A stretch of DNA of 64,000 bases from Pyramidobacter piscolens W5455 (GCF_000177335.1 NZ_ADFP01000086.1:1-64000), one strand, 5' to 3'; positions 8,281 to 17,237 are shown, counted from the first letter of the stretch. Notes: a model not told the origin generated them from the letters alone. Numbers and translations: made by a program.

Positions 8281-9474
8281 TTATTTGAAACTGTCGAAAA
8301 GCGCCTTCACCTCGTAGCCGGCCACCCGGCGCGAGGCGAAAGAATCGTACAGGCGCATGGACGCTTCTTCGAGCGCCGCGGGGCGCACGCCGATGCGGAT
8401 CGATTCGCGCGCTTCGATGTAGGCCGACAGCTTGTCGCAAACTTCGATGACGCGGCCGTCGACGGGGTCCATCTCGTCGCGCCCCTCGGCGCCGGCGAGG
8501 TCGCGGCCGATGATGCGCACGCGGCCGTTCGTGCGGACGCGGTTTTCGAACTCGTCCATGACCATGTAGAGCACGTCGTCGCGCCACGCCGGCGGCAACA
8601 ACGGGAACAGGTTCTCTTCGACGCCGCGGCGTTCCAGCTTTTTGACCAGCTCGTCGAGCCCCTTGACGGAGCGCTTCACGGGCGAAATGATGTCGCGCGT
8701 CAGCACCTCGGGCAGGTCGTGGAAGAGGCCGCCGTAAAAGTCGTTGCGCCGCCGCCGCGCGCCCGCGCCGATTTCGAGCGAGATGAGCCAGCTCAGCAGC
8801 GCGACCACGAGCAGATGGCCGAGCACCGACGTGGGCGGCAGGCGCTGGATCTGCGCCCAGCGTTTCTGGAACTGCAGCTGCCCGACGAGGCTGATCAGGT
8901 CGTTGAAGGCGCCGCCCTCCGACGAAAGGATGTCGCTCACCGCGGCCAGATCGCGGTATTTTTCGATCTCGCCCATGATCTCTTCGCGCGTTTTTTCGAT
9001 GCCGTACAGCGGCTTGCTCCAATAGTAGATGAAGCCGAACTCCCAGCGCGTGGCGATATAGTGTGCGGCGCCGAGGATGCGGTCTTCGAGGCTGTCGGGC
9101 TCCGAGCCGAGATAGGCGCGGCACTGCTCGCACAGCGGATAATCGAGCGGCGACAACAGCGGCTCGAGCTGGGCGTAGACCCAATCGTTGAGCTGACGCT
9201 GCTGCGCACGGTCCTGCATGAGGCGGTGGAAGACGGGCGGCTTGATGTCGGTGACGAGCACGCGGTGCAAAAAGCTGAACGCGCCGTTGGCGATGAGCCG
9301 GTTCCAATCGACGGCGCGGCCGCGGTCCTCCTCGGCGCGGGCGATGAAATAGGCGATCATCGCCTTGTGCGCCTGCTTGTCGATCTCGGTGAACTGGGCC
9401 GTGCGCGGATGGTCGTTCCAACGCTCGATGCTCGATGCGGAAAAAATCAATTCCATCAGGCCTTTTGAAATCAT
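8281..9474 (-). CDS. HD-domain phosphohydrolase (two HD-like segments)
   Basis: A 397-aa cytoplasmic protein. An early helical region (residues 1-190, with AHKAMIAYFIAR) precedes a clear HD-type metal centre: SVLGHLLVVALLSW, then FYGGLFHDLPEVLTRDI, and finally GRVIEVCDKLSAYIEA, in which the terminal aspartate is the usual last ligand. This order (H...HD...D) resembles YfbR-type nucleotidases and related HD hydrolases that remove phosphate from nucleotides. The exact substrate cannot be stated. The start at 9474 has AAGGAGG 12 bp upstream; an in-frame ATG at 9456 is possible. It is first gene of a two-gene leftward unit with the yhcH-like gene. Confidence 0.85.
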   Translation of the reverse strand: MISKGLMELIFSASSIERWNDHPRTAQFTEIDKQAHKAMIAYFIARAEEDRGRAVDWNRLIANGAFSFLHRVLVTDIKPPVFHRLMQDRAQQRQLNDWVYAQLEPLLSPLDYPLCEQCRAYLGSEPDSLEDRILGAAHYIATRWEFGFIYYWSKPLYGIEKTREEIMGEIEKYRDLAAVSDILSSEGGAFNDLISLVGQLQFQKRWAQIQRLPPTSVLGHLLVVALLSWLISLEIGAGARRRRNDFYGGLFHDLPEVLTRDIISPVKRSVKGLDELVKKLERRGVEENLFPLLPPAWRDDVLYMVMDEFENRVRTNGRVRIIGRDLAGAEGRDEMDPVDGRVIEVCDKLSAYIEARESIRIGVRPAALEEASMRLYDSFASRRVAGYEVKALFDSFK

Positions 9475-9512
9475 GAAACGTTCGTCCCTCCTTCAGCGGG
9501 GATTCCGCACCG

Positions 9513-9542
9513 ATTATAATGGATGGCGCCGTTTTATGACAG
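9513..9542 (-). promoter_or_regulatory. candidate promoter for the HD/yhcH unit
   Basis: On the minus strand CTGTCA (9542-9537), an 18-bp spacer and TATAAT (9518-9513), 39 bp before the HD-gene start. A second TATAAT on the plus strand (9563-9568) precedes the divergent transglycosylase, but no good -35 was found for it. Confidence 0.45.
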
Positions 9543-9621
9543 CCCGCCCCGTCTTCATGTATTATAATAAAGGATCTTCGAAACCGCGCTCTCTTTCCGA
9601 GGGCGAACAGGAGGTTTGACC

Positions 9622-11673
9622 ATGAAAAAAATCATTCGGACGCTTCTGGCGTTTCTGGTGCTCGCAGTCCTGCCGCTGACGGCGGCCGCCGAGCCGCCGG
9701 TTTCCGCCGCGGAGCAGGCGGCGGAGAAATTCTTTTTGGCCCGCAACTGGAAGTCCGTCGAAACGTTGCTCGAACAGCGGGAAAAGCTCTCGCCCCGCGC
9801 CCTGTCGTTGGCGGCGAACGCGCTCTGGTACCAGTCGCGCTGGGGCGACGCTCTGGAACTGATGGAACAGATCGGCAGCCGCTATCCCAGAAGCGTCGCC
9901 CCCTATGCGAGCCTGCTCAAAGCGCTCGCGCTGGAACGCACCGAACGGCCCCATGAGGCCTATCAAGCCGGGCTGGAGCTCTACAAGGCAAAATCCACGC
10001 CGCGGCTGGCGCGCTACTACGCCATGTATCTGCTCTTCCGTCTCACCGAGAACGTCGACGAAAAGGAAAAATGGCTGCGCCGCATGGCCGACGCGACCGG
10101 CAGCGACGATCAGGGAGCGGAGATGCTGGGCGAGCTGGCGCAGCTCGGCCGCATGAAGTCCGCCGACGCGCTGCGCCTGCTCAAATTGGAGCCGCGCAAC
10201 GCCGCGGCGCTCAGGATCGCCGAAAAAGCGCCTTCGTCGCTGCAGCGCAGCTACCGCCTCGGCTACGCCGCCTACCTCGCCAACCGCTACCAGGACGGCG
10301 TCAAGCACCTGAGCCAGCTCAAATGGGGCGGCGCTTACGGCGAGTCGGGGGCCTACTACCTGGCCATGTGCTATCAGCGCTTGGGGAAGCCGCAGCTGGC
10401 GGCGCCGCTTTTCGAGAAACTCGTCTTCAAAAAAGACGGCGATTACGTGGCCCGCTCGCTCTCGCGCCTGTCGCTGATGATCGGCGGCGCGGCGGAAAAA
10501 GTGGCTCTGGCCGTCATGCTCAAAGCCGCCGGCGACGAAGACCCGTTCCGCGCCGCGTCGGCGCTCTACTCGCTGGCCACCAGCCGCTGGAGCAAAGCCG
10601 AAGAAGCCCGCGACGACTACATCAAACGCTTCCCCAGCGGGACACGCGCGAACGCGCTGCTCTGGGGCAAAGGCTGGGATGCCTTCCGCCGCAAAGACTA
10701 CGAGACGGCGCTGAAAATTTGGAAGCGCCCGGCCGCCCAGCCCGGCGACCTGAGCGCCGCCCGCCTGCTTTACTGGAGCGTCAGAGCGCTGAACGATCTG
10801 AACCGCGGCGCCGAAGCGGAAAAATGCGAAAAAGAACTGGGAGACGATCACGCCCTGAGCATCTACAGCTTTATGGCCTTCGACGGCGGCTCGCTCAAAA
10901 TCGCCGACGCGCCGCTGCCGAAGGACCTCGCCCCCGCGCCCGCGAGCGAGCTGGAACGCTGGGGCTTCATGACCCACGCCCGCATGCTGCTGACCGGCAA
11001 AAACGACCTGCCCAGCCGGATGCGCCGCTCTCAGCTGGCCCGCTGGCTCGGCCTCGAGGGGCAGGCGTACGCCGACCTGCACGGCGCCATCGAGAGCAAA
11101 CTGAAAGGGCGCGAGATTCCCCGCCCCCTGCTGGAGCTCGTCTACCCGCGCCCCTATCGCGCCGCCGTCGAAGCGCAGGCCGAAAAGTTCGGCGTCGATC
11201 CGCTCCTGGTCTGGTCGATCATGAAGCAGGAAAGCTCGTTCGACCCCCGCGCCACCAGCTGGGTGGGCGCGGCCGGGCTGATGCAGCTCATGCCGGCCAC
11301 GGCCGCCGCGGAAGCCAAAAAGATCGGCCTGAAAAAGTACAGTTCCTACAAGCCTGCCGACAACATCGCCATGGGGACCTCGCACATCGGCGGCCTGATC
11401 GCCCGTTTCGAGCGCCTCGACTGGGCCGTATCGGCCTACAACGCCGGCGGCGGTAACGTGAACAAATGGAACGCCGAACGCGGCGACTGGGAGCAGGACG
11501 CCTGGATGGAAAGCGTCCCCTTCCGCGAGACCAACGATTACGTCAAAAAAGTCCTCGGCAACTACGAAGTGTACAAAAAGCTCTACGGCGACTTCTACGC
11601 CGCGGAAAAAGCAAAGCGCGCCGCCGTCCAAAAAGCGGCGGCCGGCGATCAGGCGCCGCCCGTCCATGAATGA
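9622..11673 (+). CDS. soluble lytic murein transglycosylase (Slt-like)
   Basis: A 683-aa periplasmic protein. The signal peptide (MKKIIRTLLAFLVLAVLPLTAAA) is followed by a long alpha-helical, TPR-like superhelix (about 30-500) like the U-domain of Slt70. The C-terminal SLT domain holds the catalytic glutamate in IMKQESSFDP (residue 537), GLMQLMPATA and SAYNAGGGNVNKW. The enzyme cleaves the MurNAc-GlcNAc bond of peptidoglycan, leaving 1,6-anhydroMurNAc, during wall turnover. The start is the ATG at 9622, placed 7 bp after AGGAGG; the TTG at 9616 lies too close to that site. Its stop overlaps the thiN start by 8 bp, so the two are translationally coupled, an odd partnership. Confidence 0.92.
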   Translation: MKKIIRTLLAFLVLAVLPLTAAAEPPVSAAEQAAEKFFLARNWKSVETLLEQREKLSPRALSLAANALWYQSRWGDALELMEQIGSRYPRSVAPYASLLKALALERTERPHEAYQAGLELYKAKSTPRLARYYAMYLLFRLTENVDEKEKWLRRMADATGSDDQGAEMLGELAQLGRMKSADALRLLKLEPRNAAALRIAEKAPSSLQRSYRLGYAAYLANRYQDGVKHLSQLKWGGAYGESGAYYLAMCYQRLGKPQLAAPLFEKLVFKKDGDYVARSLSRLSLMIGGAAEKVALAVMLKAAGDEDPFRAASALYSLATSRWSKAEEARDDYIKRFPSGTRANALLWGKGWDAFRRKDYETALKIWKRPAAQPGDLSAARLLYWSVRALNDLNRGAEAEKCEKELGDDHALSIYSFMAFDGGSLKIADAPLPKDLAPAPASELERWGFMTHARMLLTGKNDLPSRMRRSQLARWLGLEGQAYADLHGAIESKLKGREIPRPLLELVYPRPYRAAVEAQAEKFGVDPLLVWSIMKQESSFDPRATSWVGAAGLMQLMPATAAAEAKKIGLKKYSSYKPADNIAMGTSHIGGLIARFERLDWAVSAYNAGGGNVNKWNAERGDWEQDAWMESVPFRETNDYVKKVLGNYEVYKKLYGDFYAAEKAKRAAVQKAAAGDQAPPVHE

Positions 11674-12310
11674 GAACGTCTGCTGGGTCGCGGGGGCCGG
11701 CGAGTTTTACGCCCCCGCTTTCGCGCCCCTGCCCGGCGATTACGTGATCGCCGCCGACGGCGGCTATGAAGCGCTGCGCCGCCTCGGCGCGCCGATCGAC
11801 ATGGCGCTGGGCGATTTCGACTCGCTGGGCTATGTGCCCGAACACCGCAACGTCGTGCGCTGCAATCCCGTCAAGGACGACACCGACATGACGCTCGCCG
11901 TCAAGGAAGGCCTGGGACGCGGCTACAAGCGCTTCGCGCTGCTGGGCGGCCTCGGCGGACGATTGGCGCATACGCTCGCCAACTTGCAGACGCTGATGTA
12001 TCTCTCGCGTCGCGGCGCGCGCGGTTTTCTGATCGGAAAAAACGAGATCGCCACGGCGCTGACCGACGGCGAGCTGCGCTTCAGCGCCGCGCACCGCGGT
12101 TACCTCTCGCTGTTCTGCCTGAGCGAACCGGCCTGCGGCGTCACGCTGCGGGGCCTCAAATACGAACTGACGGACGCCGCGCTGGAAAGTTCCGTCGCTC
12201 TCGGCGTCAGCAACGAATTCACCGGCCGGGAAAGCTCCGTCGCCGTCGCCCGCGGCACGCTCGTCGTCCTGTGGCAGGACGGCCGCCTGGAAGAAGCGCT
12301 GCGCACTTGA
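11666..12310 (+). CDS. thiN: thiamine pyrophosphokinase
   Basis: A 214-aa cytoplasmic enzyme that transfers pyrophosphate from ATP to thiamine, giving thiamine diphosphate. Motifs seen are ADGGYEALRRLG, LGDFDSLG (substrate site), NPVKDDTDMTLAV (Mg and nucleotide site) and GGLGGRLAHTLANL, where the usual Asp of GGRxDH is Ala. The C-terminal beta domain (thiamine side) follows. The gene overlaps the transglycosylase by 8 bp. Its stop codon lies inside the -35 box of the thiE riboswitch promoter, so thiN is outside direct riboswitch control but abuts that unit. Confidence 0.9.
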   Translation: MNENVCWVAGAGEFYAPAFAPLPGDYVIAADGGYEALRRLGAPIDMALGDFDSLGYVPEHRNVVRCNPVKDDTDMTLAVKEGLGRGYKRFALLGGLGGRLAHTLANLQTLMYLSRRGARGFLIGKNEIATALTDGELRFSAAHRGYLSLFCLSEPACGVTLRGLKYELTDAALESSVALGVSNEFTGRESSVAVARGTLVVLWQDGRLEEALRT

Positions 12311-12334
12311 CGCGGGCGCCGCAGGAACTATAAT
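12307..12334 (+). promoter_or_regulatory. promoter of the thiE-thiD leader
   Basis: TTGACG (12307-12312), a 16-bp spacer and TATAAT (12329-12334). The -35 overlaps the thiN stop codon. Transcription should begin near 12341, about 12 nt before the riboswitch. Confidence 0.8.
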
Positions 12335-12351
12335 TTCAAACGGGAACTTCA

Positions 12352-12447
12352 TCACGCAGGGGAGCCCGCACAGACGGGCTGGGAGGAGGCCGCGCGGCCT
12401 CGACCCTTTGAACCTGATACGGGATCATGCCGGCGAAGGAAGCGCTT
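12352..12447 (+). ncRNA. TPP riboswitch (THI element)
   Basis: The conserved blocks occur in order: GGGGAGCCC (P2/P3 arm), GGGCTGGGA, then GACCCTTTGAACCTGAT and a GGGATCATGCCGGCGAAGGAAG end block matching the pyrophosphate-sensor helix. The variable P3 stem is GGAGGCCGCGCGGCCTC. The RNA binds thiamine diphosphate. With the terminator immediately after it, it should switch off thiE-thiD when the cofactor is plentiful. Confidence 0.95.
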
Positions 12448-12451
12448 TCTG

Positions 12452-12496
12452 AAAAGGACGAGGGAGAGCCGGCACGCCGGTTTTCCCTCGTCCTTT
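12452..12496 (+). terminator. riboswitch-controlled terminator before thiE
   Basis: AAAGGACGAGGGA pairs with TCCCTCGTCCTTT around an inner GCCGGC hairpin, just downstream of the TPP aptamer and upstream of thiE. It is the expected expression platform for premature termination. Confidence 0.85.
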
Positions 12497-12565
12497 ATCT
12501 GCGGCGGAAACCGTCCCCGCGGCGAACGCCTCCAGTGAACACATCTGACGAAAGAAGGGAAACTC

Positions 12566-13207
12566 ATGAACTGCCCAAGAGAATCGCTGCGCCTCTACGC
12601 CGTCACCGACCGCCACTGGCTGGGCGCAAAGACGCTGGCCCAGGCCGTGGAAGAAGCGCTGCGCGGCGGCGCCACGATGGTGCAGCTGCGCGAGAAAAAC
12701 CTGGACCACGACCGTTTCCTGGCCGAAGCCCTGGCGATCAAATCCGTCGCGAAAAGGTACGGCGCGCCGCTGATCATCAACGACCGCGTCGAGATCGCCC
12801 TGGCCTGCGACGCCGACGGCGTCCATCTCGGACAGGACGACGCGGATCCGCGCGCGGCACGCCTGCGACTTGGCCCGCGCAAAATCATCGGCGTCTCGGC
12901 CCACAGCGCGGCGGAAGCCGTCGCCGCCGAACGGGACGGCGCCGATTACCTCGGCTCGGGGGCGTTGTTTCCGACCGACACCAAGGACAACGCCGCCGCG
13001 CTGCCGCTGGGCGAGCTGAAACGCATCGCCGCCGCCGTCTCCATTCCCGTCGTGGGCATCGGCGGCGTCACGGCGGACAACATGCCGCAGCTGAAAGGCA
13101 CGGGGCTGTGCGGCGCGGCCGTCGTCTCGGCGCTCTTCGCCGCGCCCGACGTCGAAGCGTCGGCGCGCCGCCTGCGCCGACTCGCCGACGAAATTTTCGG
13201 CGCCTGA
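12566..13207 (+). CDS. thiE: thiamine-phosphate synthase
   Basis: A 213-aa TIM-barrel enzyme joining HMP-pyrophosphate to thiazole phosphate to give thiamine monophosphate. Motifs include LYAVTDRHWLG, GATMVQLREKNL, PLIINDRVEIAL, DGVHLGQDD, IIGVSAHSAAEA, DYLGSGALFPTDTK and VVGIGGVTADN, which cover the pyrophosphate and Mg sites. It is the first coding gene behind the TPP riboswitch and is 26 bp upstream of thiD. No thiazole-branch or thiC gene lies in the window, so the precursor source is not visible here. Confidence 0.95.
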   Translation: MNCPRESLRLYAVTDRHWLGAKTLAQAVEEALRGGATMVQLREKNLDHDRFLAEALAIKSVAKRYGAPLIINDRVEIALACDADGVHLGQDDADPRAARLRLGPRKIIGVSAHSAAEAVAAERDGADYLGSGALFPTDTKDNAAALPLGELKRIAAAVSIPVVGIGGVTADNMPQLKGTGLCGAAVVSALFAAPDVEASARRLRRLADEIFGA

Positions 13208-13233
13208 AATTTTTTCGCAAAGGAGTCTTTCCG

Positions 13234-14028
13234 ATGGTATACAAAGTTCTCACGATCGCCGGTTCCGACTGTTCCGGCGGCGCCGGCGTCCAGGCCGACC
13301 TCAAGACCATGATCGCCCACAAAGTGTACGGCATGAGCGCGATCACGGCGCTGACCGCCCAGAACACCACGGGCGTCTTCGGCGTGCTCGAAGCTTCGCC
13401 GGAATTCGTGGCGCAGCAGATCGACTGCGTTTTCGACGACATCCGCCCCGACGCCGTGAAAATCGGCATGGTGTCCAGCGCCGCCATCATCTCGGCCATC
13501 GCCGCCCGGCTGAAGAAGTTCGACGCGCGCAACATCGTCGTCGATCCCGTTATGGTCGCCACCAGCGGCTCGCGCCTGCTCGACGAAGACGCGACCGCCG
13601 CGCTGCGGGGCGAGCTGCTGCCATTGGGAACGGTGATCACGCCCAACATTCCCGAGGCGGAAGCGCTCTGCGGCTTCGCCATCGTCGATCACGGCGACAT
13701 GGAACGGGCGGCGCGGCGCCTCGCCTCCGGCTTGGGCGGCGCCGTGCTGATCAAGGGCGGCCATCTGACCGACTGCGCCGACGACCTGCTCCTCAGCGAA
13801 GGACGCCTCGTCTGGCTGAATTCGCCGCGCCTGGACAATCCCAACACGCACGGCACGGGCTGCACGCTCTCGTCGGCCATCGCCTGTAATCTCGCCATGG
13901 GCCGCAGCGTCGAAGAAAGCGTGCGCCGCGCCAAAGCTTACGTCACCGGCGCGCTGCGGGCCGGGCTGAATCTCGGCCGCGGTTCGGGACCGCTCGACCA
14001 CGGCTGGGCCATCAGAGAAGCGGACTGA
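13234..14028 (+). CDS. thiD: hydroxymethylpyrimidine/phosphomethylpyrimidine kinase
   Basis: A 264-aa ribokinase-fold enzyme that phosphorylates HMP and HMP-phosphate. Seen are the N-terminal substrate loop LTIAGSDCSGGAGVQADLKT, the IGMVSS and DPVMVATSG motifs, ITPNIPEAEAL, and the anion-hole and catalytic motif GTGCTLSSAIA. AAAGGAG precedes the ATG at 13234. It is co-transcribed with thiE under riboswitch control. Its C-terminus (HGWAI) has none of the fused ThiE or TenA domains found in some lineages. Confidence 0.95.
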   Translation: MVYKVLTIAGSDCSGGAGVQADLKTMIAHKVYGMSAITALTAQNTTGVFGVLEASPEFVAQQIDCVFDDIRPDAVKIGMVSSAAIISAIAARLKKFDARNIVVDPVMVATSGSRLLDEDATAALRGELLPLGTVITPNIPEAEALCGFAIVDHGDMERAARRLASGLGGAVLIKGGHLTDCADDLLLSEGRLVWLNSPRLDNPNTHGTGCTLSSAIACNLAMGRSVEESVRRAKAYVTGALRAGLNLGRGSGPLDHGWAIREAD

Positions 14029-14036
14029 TACCGGAT

Positions 14037-14055
14037 CTCACGTTGACACCGTGAG
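14037..14055. promoter_or_regulatory. operator candidate bracketing a -35 box
   Basis: CTCACG (14037-14042)-N7-CGTGAG (14050-14055) is a perfect 6-bp dyad whose 7-bp centre is the TTGACA -35 box plus one base. A repressor bound here would block the amidohydrolase promoter. A second dyad, CCGTCA-N5-TGACGG (14114-14130), lies in the leader. Confidence 0.45.
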
Positions 14056-14071
14056 GCGCCATTGTTATAAT
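14043..14071 (+). promoter_or_regulatory. consensus sigma-70 promoter of the amidohydrolase/APC unit
   Basis: TTGACA (14043-14048), a 17-bp spacer and TATAAT (14066-14071): a full consensus match, about 90 bp before the start codon. Confidence 0.85.
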
Positions 14072-14160
14072 TCCCCAAAATCGCATAAAAAATTTTTAAT
14101 AACCAAGAAACGTCCGTCAAAAGCTGACGGTATCATACAAACAAGGCGAGGTGTTTGCGC

Positions 14161-15792
14161 ATGTCGTTATGGATCCGCAATGCGGCGATCGCCACCATGG
14201 ACCGCGAAAACCCGGCCGCCGAAGCGGCGGTCGTCGTCGGGGATTTCTTCGCGTACGCGGGCAGCGACCGGGGGGCGGAAGCGTATCTGAAAGAGCATCC
14301 GCAAAAAGATCTCGAAGTGCTGGACTGCCGCGGGGCGTTTTTGATGCCGGGCTTCAACGACAGCCACATGCATTTCCTCCATTACGCGAAATCCAAGCTG
14401 GGCTCGGTCGATCTGCGCGGCACGAAGTCCGTCGGCGAGATCGCCGCGCGCATGAAGAAGGGGCTGGAGAAGTACGACCCGGCCTCGGGACTGTGGCTGC
14501 TCGGCGAGGGCTGGAACCACGATTATTTCACCGACGAAAAGCGCTATCCCACGGCGGCCGATCTCGACGCGGTGACGGCGGACTATCCGCTGCTGGTCAT
14601 GCGCGCGTGCTTCCACATCGGCGTGCTCAACTCCAAAGCCATGGAGCTGGTGGGGCTCGACAAGGCCGCGGCGGAAAAGATGGACGATTTCGCCGGCAAA
14701 AATCCCGACGGCACGCCCAATGGCGTCGTCAAGGAGCACGTCGTGGACAACATCAAGGCCAACCTGCCCGCGCCCGATTTGAAAACGCTGCTGGACATGG
14801 TGCTGGCCTGCCAGAAGGATCTGTTCGCCCGCGGCATCACCAGCATCCAGTCGGACGACTTCAAATACACGCCCGACGGCTGCGCCTACGAGATGATGCG
14901 CCTGCTGCGCGACGCTTCGGAAGACGGGCGGCTCAAGGTGCGCTGGGGCGAGCAGGCGCTGCTGCCCACCAAGGCCGAGCTCGACGAATTCTTCGACCGC
15001 AAGGGCTGCGACGACAGCTACGGCAACCGCAGCTTCAAGATCTCGACGGTCAAGCTGCTCACCGACGGCTCGCTCGGGGCGCGCACGGCCTACATGCGCC
15101 GGCCCTACGCCGACGATCCTTCGACGCGCGGCCTGCCGACCTACACGCAGGAGGGGCTGGACGCGCTGGTGCTGAAGGCGCACGAGAACAACATGCCCGT
15201 AGCCATGCACGCCATCGGCGACGGCGCCATGGAAATGGCGCTTGGCGCCATCGAGCGCGCCCGCAAGGCGATGCCCTACGTGCACCCGCGCCACGGCGTC
15301 GTCCACTGCCAGATTACCGACCGGCGCCAGGTGGAGCGCTTCAGGGAGCTCGACGTGATCGCCTTTATCCAGCCGATTTTCATCGATTACGACATGCACA
15401 TCGTTTTCGACCGCGTCGGCAAAGAGCTGGGAAGCACGTCTTACGCCTGGAAGGATTACATCGAATCGGGCGTGCACGCGCCGTTCGGCACCGACGCGCC
15501 CGTGGAAGACTTCAATCCCATGCGCGGCCTGTACTGCGCCGTCACCAGCCGCGACCTGAACGGCGAGGGGCCGTTTTTGCCGCGGCAGATCCTCAGCCGC
15601 GAGCAGGCGCTCTACGGCTACACGGCGGCGGGAGCCTGGGCGACGCGCGACGAGAACGTGAAGGGCAAGATCAAACCCGGCATGTACGCCGACTTCATCA
15701 CGGTGGACCGCGACCTGCTGAAATGCCCGGAACGCGACATCCTCGCCGCCAGGGTCACGGCGACCTATATCGGCGGCGAAAAAGTGTTTTAA
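14161..15792 (+). CDS. YtcJ-like metal-dependent amidohydrolase (paralogue 1)
   Basis: A 543-aa member of the amidohydrolase superfamily (YtcJ/NfdA type, amidohydro_3). It has the N-terminal beta-sandwich edge, the metal HxH motif (FNDSHMHFLHY), a conserved LTDGSLGARTAYM segment, HAIGDGAMEMAL, HCQITDRR and the final metal aspartate in GTDAPVEDFNPM. Family members hydrolyse amides, including N-substituted formamides; the substrate here is unknown. The start is the ATG at 14161 after GAGGTG. It is followed after 55 bp by an APC permease, and a paralogue lies beyond that, which suggests uptake and hydrolysis of an amidated or acylated amino acid. Confidence 0.88.
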   Translation: MSLWIRNAAIATMDRENPAAEAAVVVGDFFAYAGSDRGAEAYLKEHPQKDLEVLDCRGAFLMPGFNDSHMHFLHYAKSKLGSVDLRGTKSVGEIAARMKKGLEKYDPASGLWLLGEGWNHDYFTDEKRYPTAADLDAVTADYPLLVMRACFHIGVLNSKAMELVGLDKAAAEKMDDFAGKNPDGTPNGVVKEHVVDNIKANLPAPDLKTLLDMVLACQKDLFARGITSIQSDDFKYTPDGCAYEMMRLLRDASEDGRLKVRWGEQALLPTKAELDEFFDRKGCDDSYGNRSFKISTVKLLTDGSLGARTAYMRRPYADDPSTRGLPTYTQEGLDALVLKAHENNMPVAMHAIGDGAMEMALGAIERARKAMPYVHPRHGVVHCQITDRRQVERFRELDVIAFIQPIFIDYDMHIVFDRVGKELGSTSYAWKDYIESGVHAPFGTDAPVEDFNPMRGLYCAVTSRDLNGEGPFLPRQILSREQALYGYTAAGAWATRDENVKGKIKPGMYADFITVDRDLLKCPERDILAARVTATYIGGEKVF

Positions 15793-15847
15793 CGGGGGCA
15801 ATCGGGAGAAACGATCTTTCTTAATAAAACAGGGGGAAAAACAAAAA

Positions 15848-17224
15848 ATGGCGGACAATCAGAATCTCGTTTCTCAGCTCAGTTCCGAAAAGACGGAATT
15901 CAAGCGCGAGATCACGCTGTTCGGCGGCGTCAGCATCCTCGGCGGCATCATGATCGGCGGCGGCATCTTCTATCTCGGCTCCTACGTTTTGCAGCGGGCC
16001 GGTTTCAGCCTCGGGCTGTCGCTGCTGTGCTGGTTCGCGGGCGGCGTCATCTCGCTGCTGGGCGGCCTGTGTTTCGCCGAGCTCGGCGCGATGATCCCCA
16101 AGGCCGGCGGCGTCACGGTGTACCTGAACACGGCGTATCATCCGCTGGTCGGCTTCATCAGCGGCTTCAACAGCTGGCTCCTGACGGGCCCCGCTTCGTT
16201 GGCCGCGGGCGCGGTGGCGCTGACGGCCATGTTCGGCCTCGGCGGCGTGGCGGCGCAGATCGCCGCTTCCGCCATCCTGATCGCCTTCACCGCCTACAAC
16301 TGCTTCGGCATCAAGCGCGGTTCCGTGCTGCAGAACGTCACGATGGTCGCCAAGCTGATCCCCATCTTCATCATCATGGGCTCGGCGTTTTTCATGGGCG
16401 ACGTTTCGCCCGACCTTTCCTTCACGCCCATGGACGGGGCGGTCCCCTTCTCCAAGGTGCTGAACATGGTCGGCTTCGCCACGCTGGCGACGCTGTGGGC
16501 CTACGAGGGCTGGACGAACCTCAACGCCGTCACCGAGGAGATCAGGGACCCGAAGCGCAACCTGCCGCTGTCGCTGATCATTTCCATCTCCGGCATCGCC
16601 GTGCTCTACATGCTGTTCAACTACGCGATTTACCGCGTGCTGCCTCTGGCCGAGATGCGCGCCATGATCGAGGCGAAAAAGCTCTATCTGGGCACCGAAG
16701 TCGCCCTGCGCCTGCTGGGCGGCGCGGGCGGCATCCTCGTCACCGTGGGCATGGTCGTCTCCATGCTCGGCTCCATCAACGGCATGACTATCGCCTTCCC
16801 GCGCAACTACTACGCCATGGCCAAGGAAGGGCATTTCTTCCGCTCGTTCGCCAGGCTGCATCCCACCTACAAGGTCCCCACGGCGCCGATCCTCTGCCAG
16901 TGCGTCATCTCCATCGCCTACATCTGGGTGCGCAGCCTCGACCAGCTCACCAACCTGGTGGTTTTCGGCTCGATGCTCATCAACGTGCTGATCATCGCCG
17001 CCGTGCTGGTGTTGCGCAAAAAACTGCCCGATCTGGAACGCCCCTACAAGGTGTGGGGCGGCGCGTTCACCGTCTGCCTGACGCTGCTGATCAACTTCGG
17101 CATGATGGTCAACACGCTGATCAACGACCCCGTCACCTGCGTCACCGGGCTCTCCATTCCCTGCATCGCGGCCTGCGTCTATTTCTACTTCGGCTTCAGA
17201 AACAAAAAGGAAGAACAGCGGTAG
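15848..17224 (+). CDS. APC-superfamily amino-acid permease
   Basis: A 458-aa inner-membrane carrier with about 12 predicted helices. The first helix carries the APC substrate-binding glycine motif (GGIMIGGGIFYLG); ELGAMIPKAGGVTVYLNTAYH and YEGWTNLNAVTEEIRDPKRNLP are standard APC marks. It should import an amino acid or a related compound by proton symport or exchange. It sits between two YtcJ-like amidohydrolases and is probably co-transcribed with the first. A terminator follows. The closest functional class cannot be settled; L-amino-acid/polyamine (LAT-like) members share these motifs. Confidence 0.9.
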   Translation: MADNQNLVSQLSSEKTEFKREITLFGGVSILGGIMIGGGIFYLGSYVLQRAGFSLGLSLLCWFAGGVISLLGGLCFAELGAMIPKAGGVTVYLNTAYHPLVGFISGFNSWLLTGPASLAAGAVALTAMFGLGGVAAQIAASAILIAFTAYNCFGIKRGSVLQNVTMVAKLIPIFIIMGSAFFMGDVSPDLSFTPMDGAVPFSKVLNMVGFATLATLWAYEGWTNLNAVTEEIRDPKRNLPLSLIISISGIAVLYMLFNYAIYRVLPLAEMRAMIEAKKLYLGTEVALRLLGGAGGILVTVGMVVSMLGSINGMTIAFPRNYYAMAKEGHFFRSFARLHPTYKVPTAPILCQCVISIAYIWVRSLDQLTNLVVFGSMLINVLIIAAVLVLRKKLPDLERPYKVWGGAFTVCLTLLINFGMMVNTLINDPVTCVTGLSIPCIAACVYFYFGFRNKKEEQR

Positions 17225-17237
17225 CCGAAAACACGCC

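Noticed and set aside
12427-13233. thiD extended upstream in the same frame across thiE
   Set aside because: thiE is read in another frame with full motifs; the ATG at 13234 with AAAGGAG starts the ThiD homology.
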